8,873 bases of DNA, taken from assembly GCA_028290385.1 (NCBI GenBank), contig JAQGJZ010000421.1:1-8873 (forward strand), read 5' to 3'. The number at the start of each line of letters is the position of its first letter. Position 1 is the stretch's first letter. Position numbers and translations under genes: made by a program. Of this stretch, positions 1-5,780 are shown piece by piece. This stretch comes from Enterovirga sp. (GTDB lineage Bacteria; Pseudomonadota; Alphaproteobacteria; Rhizobiales; Beijerinckiaceae). The notes beneath the pieces are model-generated. The model saw only the letters and a program-made list of their open reading frames with translations. It was not told the DNA's origin and did no database searches.

Positions 1-1045
1 CGGTCGGCCTGCCGCTCTGCTCGATGTATTCGAGGCGGCCGCCGAGCGAAAAATTGTCCGTGAAGCTGTAGACCGCGAGGATCGCGCCGCCATAGGTCGA
101 GGCGGTGGCGAAGATGCCGATGCCCGGGTCGCGCTCCACGTTGGTGAACTGGACATAGGGCGTGATGGTCAGCGGGCCGTTGGAATAAGTGTAGTTGACG
201 CTCAGGATACCGCTGTTCTGCAGGAAGTTCGGGGTCGCGAACTGGTAATGGAAGCTGCGCAGAAAGGTGTTCTGCCGGCCGAGGTTGAGACCGCCGTTGA
301 TGCCGACCGTGTTGCTGTCGTTCAGCTTGTAGGTCACGGCACCCGTGAACCAGGTGATGTCGCCGGAGAAGAACCCGTCCGTGCCCGCGACCGAGACCGA
401 CAAGGGCCCGTTCGCGAAATTCACCTGCACGCCCTGATTGATCACGTTCTCCTGGTTGAAGAGGAGGCCGCGGCTGATGTTGATGTTCTGGAACGTGAAC
501 GGCGCCTCGCTGCCGATCAGCGTCGGCATGCGGCCGCCCTGGATCGACCACATGTCGTTGATGACGAACTTGCCGTACGCGATCGGCAGCGGCGTGAAGA
601 GCGCGTCCGTCTGCGTAAAGGTGTTGTAGATGGGAAGGCCGAGGCCCGGGATCGAATAGGCGCCGGCCTGCACGAAGAACTGGAACGGGCCGTCCGCCTT
701 CTGGATCCAGCCCTGGATGTTCGTGAAGTCGACCCGGTCGCCGCGATCGGACGAGAACGGCACGCCCGGCAGCGTCGTGAACAGCGTCGGGTTGGATTGC
801 GTGTAGGCGTAGCCCGTGAGGGCCCCGCCCACATAGATGTCGCCGATCGGGCTCGGGAAGCAGAACGGATCCGGGTTGGCCTTGATGGTCGGCCCGAAGG
901 ACGGGCCCAGCAGCGTCGCCTTGCAGACCTCGGGCACCGCTGGCTGAGGCGCCTTCGCGATCAGATCCGCGGCCGCTGCGCTCCCGGCCAACAGCGCCGC
1001 CCCGCCGATCGCCGCAAACAACCTCGTCACACCCGCCGCGCCCAT
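1..1045 (-). CDS. Outer-membrane beta-barrel porin (bbp2/OmpL-like), C-terminus off the left edge
   Basis: This is the first 348 codons of a probable outer-membrane porin; the stop lies beyond base 1. The ATG (1045-1043) follows a strong ribosome site GGAGGGG (1051-1057) at 5-base spacing. Residues 1-25 form a Sec signal peptide (an Arg at 8, hydrophobic core at 9-21, then GSAAA), and the mature protein would start ADLIAKAP. A short linker with Cys41 and Cys62 precedes alternating aromatic/polar stretches typical of amphipathic strands, such as GDIYVGGALTGYAY and FQFFVQAGAY. The segment GGRMPTLIGSEAPF followed by NINISRGLLFNQEN resembles the bbp2 (putative beta-barrel porin-2) family, which has a similar 'GR..TLIG.E....N...SR...FN' signature. 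The expected role is passive passage of small solutes across the outer membrane; no substrate can be read. Frame and exported-barrel nature are secure; the exact family is from recalled motifs. Confidence 0.8.
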   Translation of the reverse strand, partial: MGAAGVTRLFAAIGGAALLAGSAAAADLIAKAPQPAVPEVCKATLLGPSFGPTIKANPDPFCFPSPIGDIYVGGALTGYAYTQSNPTLFTTLPGVPFSSDRGDRVDFTNIQGWIQKADGPFQFFVQAGAYSIPGLGLPIYNTFTQTDALFTPLPIAYGKFVINDMWSIQGGRMPTLIGSEAPFTFQNINISRGLLFNQENVINQGVQVNFANGPLSVSVAGTDGFFSGDITWFTGAVTYKLNDSNTVGINGGLNLGRQNTFLRSFHYQFATPNFLQNSGILSVNYTYSNGPLTITPYVQFTNVERDPGIGIFATASTYGGAILAVYSFTDNFSLGGRLEYIEQSGRPT

Positions 1046-1125
1046 CGTGACCCCTCCGACGCGTGTTGTGCGTCTTCAGGCCAGGACGGTGCCGGGTCGT
1101 CTTCCAATCGACAAAGAGAATTGGT

Positions 1126-1137
1126 GAGCAATTGCTC
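1126..1137. repeat. 12-base perfect palindrome upstream of the porin gene
   Basis: GAGCAATTGCTC is its own reverse complement. It lies about 80 bases upstream of the porin start, in a locally AT-richer patch (about 1101-1170) that stands out in this GC-rich window and is where the porin promoter should be. It could be a dimeric regulator's operator. A weak promoter candidate on the minus strand (TTGAGC at 1166-1161, TAAGAA at 1145-1140, 15-base spacer) would place it just downstream of the -10. No regulator can be named. Confidence 0.4.
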
Positions 1138-1182
1138 TGTTCTTAGGCAAACTGTGCTTTGCTCAACTTGTTCGCAGCAGCA

Positions 1183-1200
1183 TGTTGCAGAACTGCGACA
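1183..1200. repeat. Imperfect inverted repeat upstream of the porin gene
   Basis: TGTTGCAG-AA-CTGCGACA is an 18-base inverted repeat with one mismatched pair out of eight. It sits between the terminator of the upstream lipoprotein gene and the AT-richer patch assumed to carry the porin promoter. It may be an operator or a short RNA hairpin; chance is not excluded. Confidence 0.3.
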
Positions 1201-1235
1201 CAGCCGAGATGGGCCCTCAACAGGAGGCCGACATG

Positions 1236-1258
1236 AAAACGGCGCCCGCGGCCGCCGT
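1236..1258 (-). terminator. Intrinsic terminator of the L,D-transpeptidase gene
   Basis: Read on the minus strand, ACGGCG pairs with CGCCGT across an 8-base loop (GCCGCGGG), and the final T of the stem continues into a TTTT tract. It begins 27 bases after the stop codon at 1285-1287, the right place for a rho-independent terminator. A second small stem (TTCCC/GGGAA, 4-base loop) lies at 1268-1281 between stop and terminator. The T tract is short, so efficiency is uncertain. If real, the lipoprotein and porin genes are transcribed separately despite sharing a strand. Confidence 0.55.
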
Positions 1259-1284
1259 CCATCATGATTCCCTGTCGGGAAGGC

Positions 1285-2547
1285 TCAGTTGCGTGAAAAG
1301 CCGCCGGGCCGCGGGCCGACATAGGCGGCCGACTTGGCGAAGCCGGCCGTGCCCACGTGCCGCTCGGGCTTGGCGGCCGCGGCCTGCGGCTTCGCCGGAA
1401 TCGCGGCGGGCTGCAGCTTCGCCGGGGCGGCGGAGGCCGGCGTCCGGCGCGGCGGCGGCGGCTCAGCCTTGGCGACCACGAGGCTCGCAGGCTCGGGCCG
1501 CGTCCGATCCGAGGTTGCCACCTTAACAGTGGCCGGCTTGCGCGACGACACGGCCGAGGCGAGCACCGTCGCGGCGCGCGCCGTGGAGGTTTCCGGCCCG
1601 TCGATGGCGATCTCCTGCGGCCCCTGGGCGAGCGCCTCCGGGCGGCTCACGTTGCCGCCGGCGCGGCTGTTGCCGTCGAAGGCCGCGAAGGTGGTCTGCC
1701 GGAAGCTCTCGTGCTGCCCGCCATCGGCGTAGACGAGCCGCGTCGCGGGCGTGCCCTTGGCAATGAGCTCGGCAACCTGCTTGCGGTCCTGGTCGTCCTT
1801 CTGCGCGAGCACCGGGGCGAGCGTCGGATCGGGCGCACAGCCGTTCCCGACCGTGTTGAAGGCGTAGCGTCCGCCGCAGACCGCGACCTTGGCTTCGCGC
1901 TTGGTGACCTCGAAGACGTCGTCGCCTTCCTTGAGGTTGCGCCAGAACGGCATGTTCGGATCGTGCCGGAACTTGGCCAGGTTCTCGGCCGTCATCTTGA
2001 ACGGATAGGCCTGGAACTGGAATCCCTTCTGGCCGGCCGCGAAGGCCTCGCGCGCCAGCGCATAAACCTCGGCGATGCCCTCGTCGGTCATGGCGTAGCA
2101 GCCGCGGGACGAGCAGCTGCCGTGCACCATCAGGTATGAACCCGTGCCGCCGTGCACCTTGTCATAGGCGTTCGGAAACCCGGTATCGAACGACAGGTAA
2201 TAGGAGGAGTTCGGGTTCATCTGCCCGGGCGTGATCGTATAAAAACCCTCCGGCGCCTGCCGGTCGCCTTCGCGGCGCTTCGGGCCCAGCTGCCCGGACC
2301 AGCGGCAGATCGGGAAGGTCTTCAGATGCGCGTATTCGCCATCGACCGTGCGCTTCCAGACCTCGAGCTCGGATTCCTTCTTGAACACCCGGACCAGGAT
2401 CGGGTCCTTCGGGGTCATGCCCTTGGAGGACATGAGCGCGATCGTCTGCGACGGGATCGGAACGAGCGAGCGACCGGTGGAAGCGTATTGATCGTTGCAG
2501 GCGGCAAGCGCAAGCGAGAGTGCCGCTCCGGCAAGGAGGCGCTTCAT
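1285..2547 (-). CDS. YafK-like L,D-transpeptidase-family (YkuD fold) lipoprotein with Pro/Ala-rich tail
   Basis: A 420-residue exported lipoprotein. Residues 1-17 form a lipoprotein signal with lipobox LAAC (14-17); Asn at +2 fits outer-membrane sorting. The catalytic domain (about 45-215) contains FPICRWSGQLGPK (78-90), EGDRQAPEGFY (93-103) and the active-site block HGSCSSRGCYAM (142-153), with His142 and nucleophile Cys150 in the expected SxGC arrangement. This block matches YafK-type members of the YkuD fold, which make or cut peptidoglycan-linked bonds; E. coli YafK (DpaA) detaches Braun lipoprotein from murein. A Cys-containing segment (VCGGRYAF, Cys224; Cys237) follows, then about 180 residues of low-complexity Ala/Pro/Lys-rich sequence including PPPP (363-366), likely a flexible spacer or wall-associated tail. 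It is divergent from the ABC operon and upstream of the porin gene on the same strand, with a likely terminator between. The ribosome site is weak (GGGG about 7 bases before ATG). Whether it acts as transpeptidase or hydrolase cannot be read. Confidence 0.85.
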   Translation of the reverse strand: MKRLLAGAALSLALAACNDQYASTGRSLVPIPSQTIALMSSKGMTPKDPILVRVFKKESELEVWKRTVDGEYAHLKTFPICRWSGQLGPKRREGDRQAPEGFYTITPGQMNPNSSYYLSFDTGFPNAYDKVHGGTGSYLMVHGSCSSRGCYAMTDEGIAEVYALAREAFAAGQKGFQFQAYPFKMTAENLAKFRHDPNMPFWRNLKEGDDVFEVTKREAKVAVCGGRYAFNTVGNGCAPDPTLAPVLAQKDDQDRKQVAELIAKGTPATRLVYADGGQHESFRQTTFAAFDGNSRAGGNVSRPEALAQGPQEIAIDGPETSTARAATVLASAVSSRKPATVKVATSDRTRPEPASLVVAKAEPPPPRRTPASAAPAKLQPAAIPAKPQAAAAKPERHVGTAGFAKSAAYVGPRPGGFSRN

Positions 2548-2606
2548 ATACTGACCCCGCTACTCGGATCCGATCGGCCGTCGGACCTCTGCCCCGTTAC
2601 TTAGGT

Positions 2607-2635
2607 TCGTTAGCCTTACCTGGACCTTACTGCAA
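2607..2635 (-). promoter_or_regulatory. Weak candidate promoter for the L,D-transpeptidase gene
   Basis: On the minus strand TTGCAG (2635-2630) and TAACGA (2612-2607) are separated by 17 bases, about 60 bases upstream of the lipoprotein start. Both hexamers match the sigma-70 consensus poorly. It is listed because of spacing, position and the CtrA-type box beginning 24 bases further upstream. Confidence 0.2.
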
Positions 2636-2658
2636 CGCCACCCACTTGGGTCGGCTGG

Positions 2659-2674
2659 TTAACCGTGCGTTAAC
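2659..2674. promoter_or_regulatory. CtrA-type binding box (TTAA-N7-TTAAC)
   Basis: TTAACCGTGCGTTAAC is a perfect match to the full CtrA site, two TTAA half-sites seven bases apart, and also matches on the minus strand (TTAACGCACGGTTAACC, 2673-2657). CtrA is the cell-cycle response regulator conserved in most alphaproteobacteria. The box lies in the divergent intergenic region, 112 bases from the L,D-transpeptidase start and 160 bases from the ABC ATPase start, so it could serve either or both. The sequence match is direct; binding and target are inference. Confidence 0.5.
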
Positions 2675-2699
2675 ACGCGCCGCAGCGGCCCTGTACTTA
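2670..2699 (+). promoter_or_regulatory. Weak candidate promoter for the ABC transporter operon
   Basis: TTAACA (2670-2675) matches the -35 consensus at 5 of 6 positions and overlaps the right half of the CtrA box, the arrangement typical of CtrA-activated promoters. The paired -10 candidate TACTTA (2694-2699, 18-base spacer) is poor. Use would give a leader of about 130 bases before the ATPase gene. Confidence 0.22.
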
Positions 2700-2748
2700 G
2701 CCTCCCTCCCTCCTGGCGGGACTTTGCGGCCACAGCGCGGCAGGCCGG

Positions 2749-2768
2749 CGGGTTCGACCCGATTCGGG
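2749..2768. repeat. Two overlapping inverted repeats in the ABC operon leader
   Basis: CGGGT-TCG-ACCCG (2749-2761) overlaps CCCGA-T-TCGGG (2758-2768). They share CCCG, so they could form mutually exclusive structures or a compound operator. This lies 65-85 bases upstream of the ABC ATPase start. In GC-rich DNA such short repeats can arise by chance; no regulator is recognised. Confidence 0.25.
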
Positions 2769-2810
2769 GGATCGCGTTCATTGCCGCGCAACCCGGCTGT
2801 GCCAAGGCTG

Positions 2811-2822
2811 GACGGTTCCGTC
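2811..2822. repeat. Inverted repeat next to the ATPase ribosome-binding site
   Basis: GACGG-TT-CCGTC is a perfect 12-base inverted repeat ending two bases before the GGAG ribosome site (2824-2827) of the ABC ATPase gene. As RNA it could fold as a 4-bp stem with a GTTC loop. It might influence initiation or be a DNA operator; it may equally be chance. Confidence 0.25.
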
Positions 2823-2833
2823 TGGAGCCTCGC

Positions 2834-3589
2834 ATGTCCCCCTCGCCCGTGCCGGCCCTCGCGATCCGCGGCCTCACGAAGACCTTCGACCGCCCGGCGG
2901 TCGACGGTCTCGATCTCACGGTGGAGGCGGGCCGCTTCTACGCGCTGCTCGGCCCGAACGGTGCCGGCAAGACCACGACGCTCAGGATGGTCGCGGGCCT
3001 CATCCGCCCCGATGCGGGGTCGATCCGGGTCGGCGGGGTCGATGCCCTCGCGGATCCCGTCGCGGCCAAGCGGCTCGTCGCCTGGGTGTCCGACGAGCCC
3101 ATGGTCTACGACAAGCTGACGCCGCTCGAATATCTGGAGTTCGTCGCCGGGCTGTGGAGCATGCCGGCCCCCGTGGCCGAGGCCGAGGCACACGAGCTCA
3201 TCCGCAGGCTCGGCCTCGAACGGGAGGCCAACCGGCGCTGCGAGGGCCTGTCGAAGGGCATGCGCCAGAAGGTGGCGCTCGCCGGCGCGCTTGTTCACGA
3301 CCCTCGCCTGATCATCCTGGACGAGCCGCTGACCGGCCTCGATGCCGCGGCAGCCCGCATCGTGAAGGACGTGCTGCTCGAGCGGGTCCGGGCCGGCACC
3401 AGCGTCATCATGACCACGCACATCCTCGAAGTCGCCGAGCGCATGGCGGAACGCATCGGGGTCATCGCGCGCGGGCGCCTGATCGCCGAGGGTACGCTGG
3501 AGGAGTTGCGATGCCAGGCCGGCACGGGCGGCTCCAGCCTGGAGGACGTGTTCCTCCAGCTCGTCGGCGACGGCCGCCTCGCCGCATGA
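2834..3589 (+). CDS. ABC transporter ATP-binding protein (ABC-2/EcsA-like)
   Basis: A complete 251-residue cytoplasmic ABC ATPase. Walker A is GPNGAGKTT (40-48), the signature LSKGMRQK (139-146), Walker B LIILDE with catalytic Glu164, D-loop GLD (168-170) and H-loop His196. The Q-loop position reads VSDEPMVYDKLT (85-96) instead of carrying a plain Gln; this acidic DEP form occurs in EcsA-like ATPases of ABC-2-type systems. The C-terminal SSLEDVFLQLVG (234-245) is the usual end of ABC-2 exporter ATPases. GGAG at 2824-2827 with 6-base spacing supports the ATG. Its TGA overlaps the permease ATG (ATGA), so the two are almost certainly coupled and form one transporter. The substrate is unknown. 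Lying upstream of ccmA suggests, but does not show, a link to cytochrome c or envelope assembly. Confidence 0.92.
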   Translation: MSPSPVPALAIRGLTKTFDRPAVDGLDLTVEAGRFYALLGPNGAGKTTTLRMVAGLIRPDAGSIRVGGVDALADPVAAKRLVAWVSDEPMVYDKLTPLEYLEFVAGLWSMPAPVAEAEAHELIRRLGLEREANRRCEGLSKGMRQKVALAGALVHDPRLIILDEPLTGLDAAAARIVKDVLLERVRAGTSVIMTTHILEVAERMAERIGVIARGRLIAEGTLEELRCQAGTGGSSLEDVFLQLVGDGRLAA

Positions 3590-5118
3590 CGCGATCCTCC
3601 CTCCTCTGGTTCGCCCGGCACGAGTTCCGGCTCTCTTGGCGGGACGCGGCCGCGATCCTGTTCGGGGGGTCGCTCCGGCGCCGCCTTATCGGCGGGACGA
3701 TCCTCGTGCTGCTGTTCGGCTTCTTTCACCTGCTCGCCTACAGCGTCCTGAACCCGGCGCTGCGGGACGGGATCGGGCCCGATCCCCGCATTCTCACCCT
3801 GGTCACGGGCAGCGCCCTCCTGTCCTGGTGCCTGCTTCTCTCGCAGGGGATCGAATCCGTTACCCGGGCCTTCTACGCCCGCGGCGACATCGACCTGATC
3901 CTGTCGTCGCCGATGCCGGCCCAGCACCTGTTCGCCGTCCGCATCGCCGGCATCGCGGCCGGGGCATCGCTCATCGCAATCGTCCTCGCCATGCCGGTTC
4001 TCGACGTCCTGGTCGTGCTCGACGGTCCGCGGTGGCTCTTGAGCTACCTCGCTCTGGCCTCGCTCGGGGCGCTGGCCGCCGCGGTCGCGGTTGCGATCAC
4101 GGCCGCCATGTTCCGCCTCTTCGGCGCCGCCCGGACGCGCTTCATCGCCCAGGTCGTCGCCGCCATCATCGGCGCCGCCTTTGCGATCACCGTTCAGGCC
4201 GCCGCAATCCTATCCTTCGACGACCCCTCGCGGCTTGCGCTGCTCGGCTCCGAGTGGCTCGTCGCCCGGGCGCCGCCGCCCGACAGCCTCGTGTGGATCC
4301 CGGCTCGCGCCCTGCTCGGCGACGGGACGAGCCTCGCGCTGCTTCTGGCCGGGTCCCTCGCCCTGCTGACGCTCACGACCGCCATCGTGGCCCCACGCTT
4401 CGCGACCTATGCGGCGGCGGCGGCCGGCGTCGCGGCGCAGTCTCCGTCCGGGCCCGCAGCGCACGCCCGCTTCCGCAGCCGAACGCCCGCGCGCGTGCTG
4501 CGGGAGAAGGAATGGGTGCTCCTGCGCCGCGACCCGTGGCTGATCTCGCAGACCCTGATGCAGATCCTCTACCTGTTGCCGGCGGCGCTGCTTCTCTGGC
4601 GCAGCTTCGGTGATGGGCCGAACGCCCCGGCCGTGCTGGTCCCGGTGCTGGTCATGGCCTCGGGCCAGCTGGCGGGCGGCCTCGCCTGGCTCGCCGTCTC
4701 GGGCGAGGATGCGCCCGATCTCGTTCACACGGCGCCGGTCTCCCCCGGGCAGATCGTCCGGGCCAAGATCGAGGCCGTGCTCGGCGCCGTCGGGATCGCG
4801 GCCGCGCCCTTCATCATCGTGATCGCGGCGCTTTCGCCCGCCATCGCGCTCGTGGCGGCGGGGGGCATCGCGCTCGCGGCGGCGGCGGCCACGGCGATCC
4901 AGCTCTGGTTCCGCTCGCAGGCACGCCGGAGCCAGTTTCGGCGCCGGCAGACCTCCTCGCGCATCGCCACCTTCGCGGAAGCGTTTTCGTCCATCCTGTG
5001 GGCCTGCGCGGCCGCCCTCGCGGCACAGGGCTTGTGGGCGCTCGCGCTCATTTCCGGCGCGGTCTGCGGGCTGGCCCTGATGGGCGTGCGGGCGCTCAGC
5101 CCGCGCCCAGCCACCTAG
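3586..5118 (+). CDS. ABC-2-type permease of about 12 membrane segments, partner of the preceding ATPase
   Basis: The ATG overlaps the ATPase stop by four bases, giving 510 residues; the frame stays open upstream to 3154, but that part only shadows the ATPase gene. By hydrophobicity I count about 12 membrane segments (near 37-57, 66-86, 117-137, 151-172, 187-208, 247-268, 321-338, 347-370, 393-416, 419-440, 466-482, 485-503). Two cytoplasmic motifs occur twice: HEFRLSWRD (12-20) with KEWVLLRRD (308-316), and SSPMPAQHLFAVRI (107-120) with TAPVSPGQIVRAKI (382-395). Both pairs keep the same order, suggesting two homologous halves fused in one chain. The 'LSSP.P' motif is common in putative ABC-2 exporters of this size. 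The C-terminus has a basic cytoplasmic stretch (RSQARRSQFRRRQ, 443-455). It is an inner-membrane protein of unknown cargo. A 65-base gap separates it from ccmA, with no convincing terminator or promoter. Confidence 0.85.
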   Translation: MTRSSLLWFARHEFRLSWRDAAAILFGGSLRRRLIGGTILVLLFGFFHLLAYSVLNPALRDGIGPDPRILTLVTGSALLSWCLLLSQGIESVTRAFYARGDIDLILSSPMPAQHLFAVRIAGIAAGASLIAIVLAMPVLDVLVVLDGPRWLLSYLALASLGALAAAVAVAITAAMFRLFGAARTRFIAQVVAAIIGAAFAITVQAAAILSFDDPSRLALLGSEWLVARAPPPDSLVWIPARALLGDGTSLALLLAGSLALLTLTTAIVAPRFATYAAAAAGVAAQSPSGPAAHARFRSRTPARVLREKEWVLLRRDPWLISQTLMQILYLLPAALLLWRSFGDGPNAPAVLVPVLVMASGQLAGGLAWLAVSGEDAPDLVHTAPVSPGQIVRAKIEAVLGAVGIAAAPFIIVIAALSPAIALVAAGGIALAAAAATAIQLWFRSQARRSQFRRRQTSSRIATFAEAFSSILWACAAALAAQGLWALALISGAVCGLALMGVRALSPRPAT

Positions 5119-5172
5119 CGCGTCGGGACAGCGCCCCGGTTCTTGCTGTAAGCCGCGCCAGAGCACCCGCCC

Positions 5173-5177
5173 GAGGA
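5173..5177 (+). promoter_or_regulatory. Ribosome-binding site that decides the ccmA TTG start
   Basis: GAGGA lies six bases before TTG at 5184. The frame is open upstream to 4998, but that stretch overlaps the permease gene and encodes Arg/Ala-rich shadow sequence. Starting at the TTG gives a 198-residue protein opening QLAVDNLACRR, which fits CcmA. Confidence 0.65.
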
Positions 5178-5183
5178 CCCTTC

Positions 5184-5780
5184 TTGCAGCTCGCGGTCGA
5201 CAATCTCGCCTGCCGGCGCGCAGGACGGCGCGTCTTCGACGGCCTTTCCTTCACGCTCAGACCGGGCGAGGCCCTCGCGGTCACGGGCCGCAACGGCGCC
5301 GGCAAGTCGACGCTGATCGCGGCGATCGCGGGATTCGTCCCGCGCCACGCCGGCGAGATCCGGGCCACCGGCATCGGCGAGCGCTCGTTGTCCGAATGCC
5401 TCCACCTCGTCGGCCACCGTGACGGGCTCAAGGCCTCCCTCACGGCCGAGGAAAACCTTGCCTTCGCGGCTTCCATCCTCGGCGGGCCGCGCCTCGGCAC
5501 GGACGAGGCCCTCGCCCGGGTGGGGCTGCCGGGCGCCGCCCATCTGCCGGTCGCGTTCCTGTCGGCCGGGCAGCGGCGGCGCGTCGCGCTCGCCCGGCTT
5601 CTCGTCGCGCAGCGCCCACTCTGGCTGCTGGACGAGCCGTTGACCGCGCTCGATGCCGCCGGGCAGGGGCTGCTCGCCGGCATCATGGCCGAGCATCTCG
5701 GCGGCGGCGGGCTGATCCTCGCCGCCACCCACGCGCCATTGCCGATCGAGGGCGCGCGCGAATTCAGGCTCGGCGCATGA
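5184..5780 (+). CDS. ccmA: Heme exporter ATP-binding protein CcmA (TTG start)
   Basis: CcmA is the cytoplasmic ATPase of the CcmAB complex, which works with CcmC and CcmD in System I cytochrome c maturation; ATP hydrolysis releases heme-loaded CcmE from CcmC. With the TTG start the protein has 198 residues, close to the family's usual 200. Walker A is GRNGAGKST (35-43), the signature LSAGQRRR (126-133), Walker B WLLDE ending at Glu151, and the H-loop His183. The segment HLVGHRDGLKASLTAEENL (74-92) is diagnostic, matching the GHRD..K..LT..ENL pattern that separates CcmA from other small ABC ATPases. The stop overlaps the ccmB start (ATGA). I place the start at TTG because of the GAGGA ribosome site and because upstream sequence is not CcmA-like. 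Confidence 0.93.
   Translation: MQLAVDNLACRRAGRRVFDGLSFTLRPGEALAVTGRNGAGKSTLIAAIAGFVPRHAGEIRATGIGERSLSECLHLVGHRDGLKASLTAEENLAFAASILGGPRLGTDEALARVGLPGAAHLPVAFLSAGQRRRVALARLLVAQRPLWLLDEPLTALDAAGQGLLAGIMAEHLGGGGLILAATHAPLPIEGAREFRLGA

Noticed and set aside
248..1267. Long plus-strand open frame of 339 codons
   Set aside because: It is antisense to the porin gene. The product is Arg/Glu/Asp-rich, as expected from the complement of high-GC coding DNA, and has no recognisable domain.
1233..1526. Plus-strand frame with AGGAGG (1223-1228) five bases before ATG at 1233, giving about 97 residues
   Set aside because: The ATGAAAAC start coincides with the U tract and stem of the minus-strand terminator. 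Most of the frame is antisense to the lipoprotein tail and is Arg/Pro/Ala-rich shadow sequence.
2749..2761. GGTTCGACCC resembling a tRNA T-arm, possible tRNA remnant or attachment site
   Set aside because: The 5-bp stem expected around a 7-base T-loop does not form, no acceptor or anticodon arm is found nearby, and no integrase or other mobile gene is present.
2627..3421. Minus-strand open frame antisense to the ABC ATPase
   Set aside because: A compositional shadow. The opposite strand carries a complete set of ABC ATPase motifs in the same interval.
4210..5166. Minus-strand open frame of 318 codons antisense to the permease
   Set aside because: Low-complexity Arg/Gly/Glu-rich product with no domain. 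The permease reading on the plus strand has coherent membrane segments.
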